Source: Planctomycetaceae bacterium (GTDB taxonomy: Bacteria; Planctomycetota; Planctomycetia; Pirellulales; Thermoguttaceae). Taken from it: a stretch of 10,013 nt of DNA. Shown here in pieces: positions 6,227 through 10,013 of this stretch. Under the pieces are notes generated by a model. The model did no database searches and was not told the DNA's origin. It saw only the letters and a list, made by a program, of their open reading frames with translations. Both the position numbers and the translations under genes were made by a program. The stretch spans positions 1 through 10,013 of the forward strand of contig JAISBG010000842.1 in assembly GCA_031266315.1 (NCBI GenBank), read 5' to 3'. Numbering within the stretch: position 1 is the first letter of the stretch; the number at the start of each line of letters is the position of its first letter.

Positions 6227-9200
6227 TTATTTTTTGTTGCCAATATCCCATTCTTCGCCGAAGAGCCAGTCCGCATCGGTGAGAGCGTCTTCCGTTCTTG
6301 CCCATGACGCTTCGTCGTTCCACGAAATATTTACTGTCCGTCCGGCGTTGTGTTCTTCACGGAGTAATTGAAGAAGTTGTTCGTTCAGATGCCATGATTC
6401 GTTTGTTTTTTTCCCACTCTTAATTTGTTTTCGTGTCAGCGATAATCGGAACAAACTGCCCTGACGATCATCTTGCGGATAAAAAACAACTAAACCGTCT
6501 TTGGGTTCTTCCGTCAGGAAAAAAACCGCAAGGCTTGGGGCTGTTTCCGAAACGGAATGTATTGAGGACGCGGTTGATTCCGTCCGCAACCTCATTCCTT
6601 CAAGCAACCGGACAATAGTAACGATTTGTGTTTGCTTTACCGCAAAATCCGTCGAATGATCGTACAACGCCGCCGCCGACCGGATAATCAAATCACTAAT
6701 TCGCCGAATAAACGGACGTGAAGCCGGTCGCTCCATGAAAAACCCCAGCGGTTGTCGCAACAAAGGCAAATCACGCCGTAATGCCTGAAAATCCGACTCT
6801 TCTAAATCGTTGTTGACCAGCAACTCCGCACAAAATAATCGTAATTCCAATGTTTCACGGCGTGTTGCGTCGACACTTGCCGGATTGCCCGGAATCGTGA
6901 ACTGTTGCAAAAATTGCCGGAGAAGACGTTTGCGTTCAGTTGGCGATTGGGCGTTTTTCCGGTAAGCCAGCAACGCCTCCGCAACCTGACGGATTAACTC
7001 ATTGCGAAGCGATGTAACAGATTGTGTCTTTTTTTGTGCATTAAGTTCGGCAAGTAGTTGTTCGGCATCTTCTATTTTTTCCTGAAGTAAAAGAGCAATT
7101 GTCTGTTTGTATTGCATTGTTTGAATTTCCGCCGCCCAGTCATAAAGTTGCGAGGCTTCTTTATAAAGTTGAATCATTTCGTTGAGTCGGCTTTGCCCGA
7201 CACCCGAAGCCGCTCCGCCGTACAACGTACAATCCGCCAGACGTTCACGTGTATTTGCCGCCCGTTCGCGAAGTCCTTTCTCCAAACGCCGCACTTCCGG
7301 CAAGGACGGTGAAGAATGACGATGTTTCAATATTTCCTGATTTTTTTGACGTTCTTCATCAATCAATGTCAAGGTTCTACGATATTCTTCTACTGCACGG
7401 TCTGTATTACCAAGATACCGTAACGTCATCGCGAGTCCGTGTCGATCATGCAGGAAATAAATGTACGCCTGAAGATTTTTGGATTCGCGATAATTCGCCG
7501 CACGAATAAGAAGGGCTTCACTGAATTGTTTTTCCGCTTCAATAACTTTCCATTGATCCAGCAAACTCCACGCATATTGTTCCGCCAAATAAGCCGTCAA
7601 CGGATGCATTCTGTTACGTTCCCTGTCACGGAGCAACGCTTCACGACCCCGAACAAATAAGGTATCATCGTATAAACCGGCAGCCGTACAAAGTGTTCCG
7701 TGAGCGGTTCGCAGTTCCGCAAGGAATAACGGACTAAAACGTTCACCGGTTTTGCGTTGCTGCGAAACGGCTTCAAATTTTTGAATCGCTTTGACATAAT
7801 TATTTGTCGCAAAATATTCCAAACGGGCGGAATCGGACAAGCACAGAAATTCCAAACGACGCGATACAATGATTCCGTGATTAAATTCCGCACGGTATTG
7901 TTCCAGAGCGTCTTCATAATATTTCGCCGCAACAGCCGCACGTTCACGGTCATGATGAAGATCGGCAAGTTTGTGTTCCAACAATGCCCGCGTGTGTAAC
8001 TCAACACCGCGTTGCGATTGATTTTCCGAATGTCCGGTCAATTTCGTATCCGACGAATTTTTGTTCGATGAATTTTCGTCTGAAAAATTTTTGTCCGGTA
8101 AATTTGTTTTTGATAGATTTGATAGATTTGATAAAAAGGTGTCCAACAATTCCTGATAGATTTTTTTTGAATCGGTTTCGGTATTGGAATCGTAATATTC
8201 TTTGAGTTTCTCAACGAGTTCCAATTCAGGCGGAGTTAAATCGTTTCGAAATTTTTGGACAAGATTCCAAAGCCAACCGCGTACCGCCGGAATATTCGGA
8301 TCATAATATTTTTCCATTTCCCAATCATCGCCGAATACTTTTTTAAGATCATCGGTTTCGTCAAGTTTTTTGATCAATAATTCGCGGACAAACGGCAAAA
8401 ACCAAGGTGTTTCTTCAAACCACCACGAACCGTTCAAACCCGGAAGTTGCGCTAAATCGGTCTGAATTAGAATCCATTGATCTTGTAACGGTGTTGTATT
8501 TTGTGCAACAGGAACGGAATCCGGTTGCCGGTTCGGAGCAAACAATGTCGGAAGGAAATCTTCTCGATGCAATCTCAGAACAATAATAACCGCAGCAAGT
8601 ACAAAAACCGAAACAATTTTCAGTATTGCGGAACGGAACCGCCAAAGGTTGCCGAAAATATTTTTGGTAACTGCTTTCGTTTGAAGCGTATCCGACGTTC
8701 CAAGAATTTTACCGGTGGAGCCGGGTGTGTGTTGAACACCGCCGGGAAGTTCGCGGTCGATCAGGTTCAGTAACGCGTCAAACGATGTAAAAGGCTGCAA
8801 CGCATCGGCAAATTCAAACGGCGTTTGGAAACGTTCTTCCGGGTCTTTGGCAAGAACTTTTTGCAACACGATTTCCAGTCCTTCGGGAATATCCGTAATT
8901 ATTTTCCGAAGAGCCGGAATTTCACCAACAATATGAGCCATTAGTTTTTTCCGTGTTGTGTCGTAACGGGAACCGGTATAAGGCGGTTTGCCGGTTAAAA
9001 GAAAATAGAGTGTACAGCCGAGACTGTACAAATCCGCACGAATATCCACATCGCCCGCACTTTCACACTGTTCAGGCGAAATGTAATCGATGGTTCCAAT
9101 TGTTGTTCCGGCAATTGTCAGCGATGTATTGTAATCGGCGGAGCGTTGTTCCGCCAAAAATTTACCAAGTCCCAGATCAAGAATTTTAACGGTTCCGCGC

Positions 9201-10013
9201 CGGTCAATCATTAGGTTTGCCGGTTTAATATCGCGGTGAACAAGATTAAATTCGTGAGCGTGCTGCAACCCAAGTGCCGCCTGCCGAACCGCTTCGCACG
9301 CCGCGCCAACCGAAAATACCGGCTTCGTCAATGTCGGCGCAACGGTTGCCGCAGAAGAAGATATTCCGGAAGAAAAACCGGTCGATGATTTTTTTACCGG
9401 ATAATGGGGTGTTATTGTTTCATCGGCGGAAAGATTATTGTTTCTGTTTTCATTTCCGTTTTCGTATTTGTTTTCTTTCCGAAGATTGTCACAAAGATGT
9501 TGGAGAGTTACGCCATCGACAAATTCCATGACGAGATAATGGGCTCCGTCGTTTTCTCCGGCGTTTAGGGCGCGGACGATATTCGGATGGTTCAATCCGC
9601 CGATGAGTTGCATTTCACGCCGGAAACGCCCAACCGCTTGCGGATCATTGAGAAGCGTTTGAGATAAAACTTTAATCGCAACAGTTTGATTCAAAAGTTT
9701 CTGACGCGCTTTATAAACAATTCCCATTCCGCCGTGACCGAGTTCTTCGAGAATTTCGTAATCACCAATTTGCCGAAGCTGAACAATTCGCCGGATGATG
9801 GAATGGACGAGTTCGGAGTGTTCGGGAAAACGTTCATTGAACGAATCCTGAAGTTTCAATAAAAAATTATTGCTATCACCTTTTCCCGTTGCCAATTCGA
9901 TTTCGATTTCGAGCAGTTCGGACAACAATTTCGGTTGATGTTCCGCGTCGACCCGATTCAGGAAATCTTCGATCCGCGCAGATTCCCCTTTCCGCAACGC
10001 GGATTCAAATTCA
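6227..10013 (-). CDS. Large membrane-anchored Ser/Thr protein kinase with TPR-like C-terminal half (partial, N-terminus beyond window)
   Basis: The frame is open through the right edge (EFESALRKGES), so TTG 9997 is not the start; residues below are counted from that codon only for reference. Residues 8-75 are the acidic helical region common before planctomycete kinases. The Hanks-type kinase spans about 80-400: GHGGMGIVYKA (88-98), K109 in VAIK, E128, HRDIKPAN with D256, DLG (274-276), and SPE (307-309). It appears catalytically competent. An unusual low-complexity insert occupies about 172-228. One transmembrane helix lies at about 456-475, so the kinase is cytoplasmic and the remaining 780 residues probably lie across the membrane. 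These are mostly helical with TPR-like stretches (for example around AAKYYEDALEQY and DRAVEEYRRTL), suggesting protein binding or sensing. The last 100 residues form a separate, unrecognised, possibly alpha/beta domain. No partner gene is apparent nearby. The stop is TAA at 6227-6229. Confidence 0.93.
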   Translation of the reverse strand, partial: EFESALRKGESARIEDFLNRVDAEHQPKLLSELLEIEIELATGKGDSNNFLLKLQDSFNERFPEHSELVHSIIRRIVQLRQIGDYEILEELGHGGMGIVYKARQKLLNQTVAIKVLSQTLLNDPQAVGRFRREMQLIGGLNHPNIVRALNAGENDGAHYLVMEFVDGVTLQHLCDNLRKENKYENGNENRNNNLSADETITPHYPVKKSSTGFSSGISSSAATVAPTLTKPVFSVGAACEAVRQAALGLQHAHEFNLVHRDIKPANLMIDRRGTVKILDLGLGKFLAEQRSADYNTSLTIAGTTIGTIDYISPEQCESAGDVDIRADLYSLGCTLYFLLTGKPPYTGSRYDTTRKKLMAHIVGEIPALRKIITDIPEGLEIVLQKVLAKDPEERFQTPFEFADALQPFTSFDALLNLIDRELPGGVQHTPGSTGKILGTSDTLQTKAVTKNIFGNLWRFRSAILKIVSVFVLAAVIIVLRLHREDFLPTLFAPNRQPDSVPVAQNTTPLQDQWILIQTDLAQLPGLNGSWWFEETPWFLPFVRELLIKKLDETDDLKKVFGDDWEMEKYYDPNIPAVRGWLWNLVQKFRNDLTPPELELVEKLKEYYDSNTETDSKKIYQELLDTFLSNLSNLSKTNLPDKNFSDENSSNKNSSDTKLTGHSENQSQRGVELHTRALLEHKLADLHHDRERAAVAAKYYEDALEQYRAEFNHGIIVSRRLEFLCLSDSARLEYFATNNYVKAIQKFEAVSQQRKTGERFSPLFLAELRTAHGTLCTAAGLYDDTLFVRGREALLRDRERNRMHPLTAYLAEQYAWSLLDQWKVIEAEKQFSEALLIRAANYRESKNLQAYIYFLHDRHGLAMTLRYLGNTDRAVEEYRRTLTLIDEERQKNQEILKHRHSSPSLPEVRRLEKGLRERAANTRERLADCTLYGGAASGVGQSRLNEMIQLYKEASQLYDWAAEIQTMQYKQTIALLLQEKIEDAEQLLAELNAQKKTQSVTSLRNELIRQVAEALLAYRKNAQSPTERKRLLRQFLQQFTIPGNPASVDATRRETLELRLFCAELLVNNDLEESDFQALRRDLPLLRQPLGFFMERPASRPFIRRISDLIIRSAAALYDHSTDFAVKQTQIVTIVRLLEGMRLRTESTASSIHSVSETAPSLAVFFLTEEPKDGLVVFYPQDDRQGSLFRLSLTRKQIKSGKKTNESWHLNEQLLQLLREEHNAGRTVNISWNDEASWARTEDALTDADWLFGEEWDIGNKK
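8049..8132 (-). repeat. Degenerate 15-bp tandem repeat inside the kinase gene
   Basis: Five imperfect 15-bp units start at 8049, 8064, 8079, 8094 and 8109 (for example TCCGACGAATTTTTG, TTCGATGAATTTTCG), followed by a short run of the 9-mer GATAGATTT (8112-8132). In the protein this gives a five-residue rhythm of the type xSDxN (LPDKN, FSDEN, SSNKN, SSDTK), an Asn/Ser-rich linker at about residues 623-651 between helical regions. The unit length is a multiple of three, so copy-number change keeps the frame. Confidence 0.65.
9314..9484 (-). other. Low-complexity insert within the kinase catalytic domain
   Basis: Between the hinge segment (MEFVDGVTLQHLCDNL) and helix E (ACEAVRQAALGLQHAHE), where related planctomycete kinases have only a short loop, about 55 residues are inserted. 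The first part is Asn/Glu/Lys rich (KENKYENGNENRNNN) and the second Ser/Thr/Pro rich (KKSSTGFSSGISSSAATV). All catalytic motifs around it are intact, so the insert is probably a surface loop. Confidence 0.6.

Noticed and set aside
9997..9997. TTG 9997 as the start of the kinase
   Set aside because: The frame stays open to the window edge and the upstream residues (EFESAL) continue the usual planctomycete N-terminal pattern, so the gene is truncated by the window.

Overview
The window looks like the genome of a moderately AT-rich member of the Planctomycetota. Three things point that way: a DUF1559 protein (prepilin-type N-terminus plus a C-terminal H-X9-DG motif), a very long Ser/Thr kinase with a transmembrane helix and a TPR-like C-terminal half, and a large secreted pectin lyase. 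A host-gut or plant-polymer-degrading lifestyle would fit the lyase, but that is inference.

Layout. Bases 1-1533 (minus) hold the N-terminal 511 codons of a secreted family PL11 rhamnogalacturonan lyase, cut by the left edge. Bases 1534-2134 are non-coding and hold a nested palindromic repeat (core 1882-2060). Bases 2135-3360 (minus) encode the DUF1559 pseudopilin-like protein. Its reading frame has no usable start codon: ATG 3360 reaches a stop after three codons, and one missing base would restore a normal N-terminus. A 29-codon leader ORF with a strong Shine-Dalgarno (3360-3449) and a good promoter (3548-3576) precede it. Bases 3611-3845 contain a second, unrelated palindromic element (3694-3841). 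Bases 3846-4451 (minus) encode an unrecognised protein of about 201 residues, with its own promoter-like site. Bases 4464-4844 are non-coding apart from that site and carry small inverted repeats. Bases 4845-5903 (plus) encode a catalytically complete M42 metallo-aminopeptidase. Bases 5904-6226, between convergent genes, carry a second copy of the first repeat family (5985-6171). Bases 6227-10013 (minus) encode the giant kinase, cut at its N-terminus by the right edge.

The genes do not form an obvious operon. Intergenic gaps are long, several genes have their own promoter-like signals, and the M42 gene points the other way. No CRISPR array, tRNA, rRNA or transposase was seen. I did not find a convincing new multi-gene system. 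The best leads are the REPIN-like palindromic repeats with compensatory stem changes, the broken or recoded start of the DUF1559 gene with its leader ORF, and the low-complexity insertions in the kinase.
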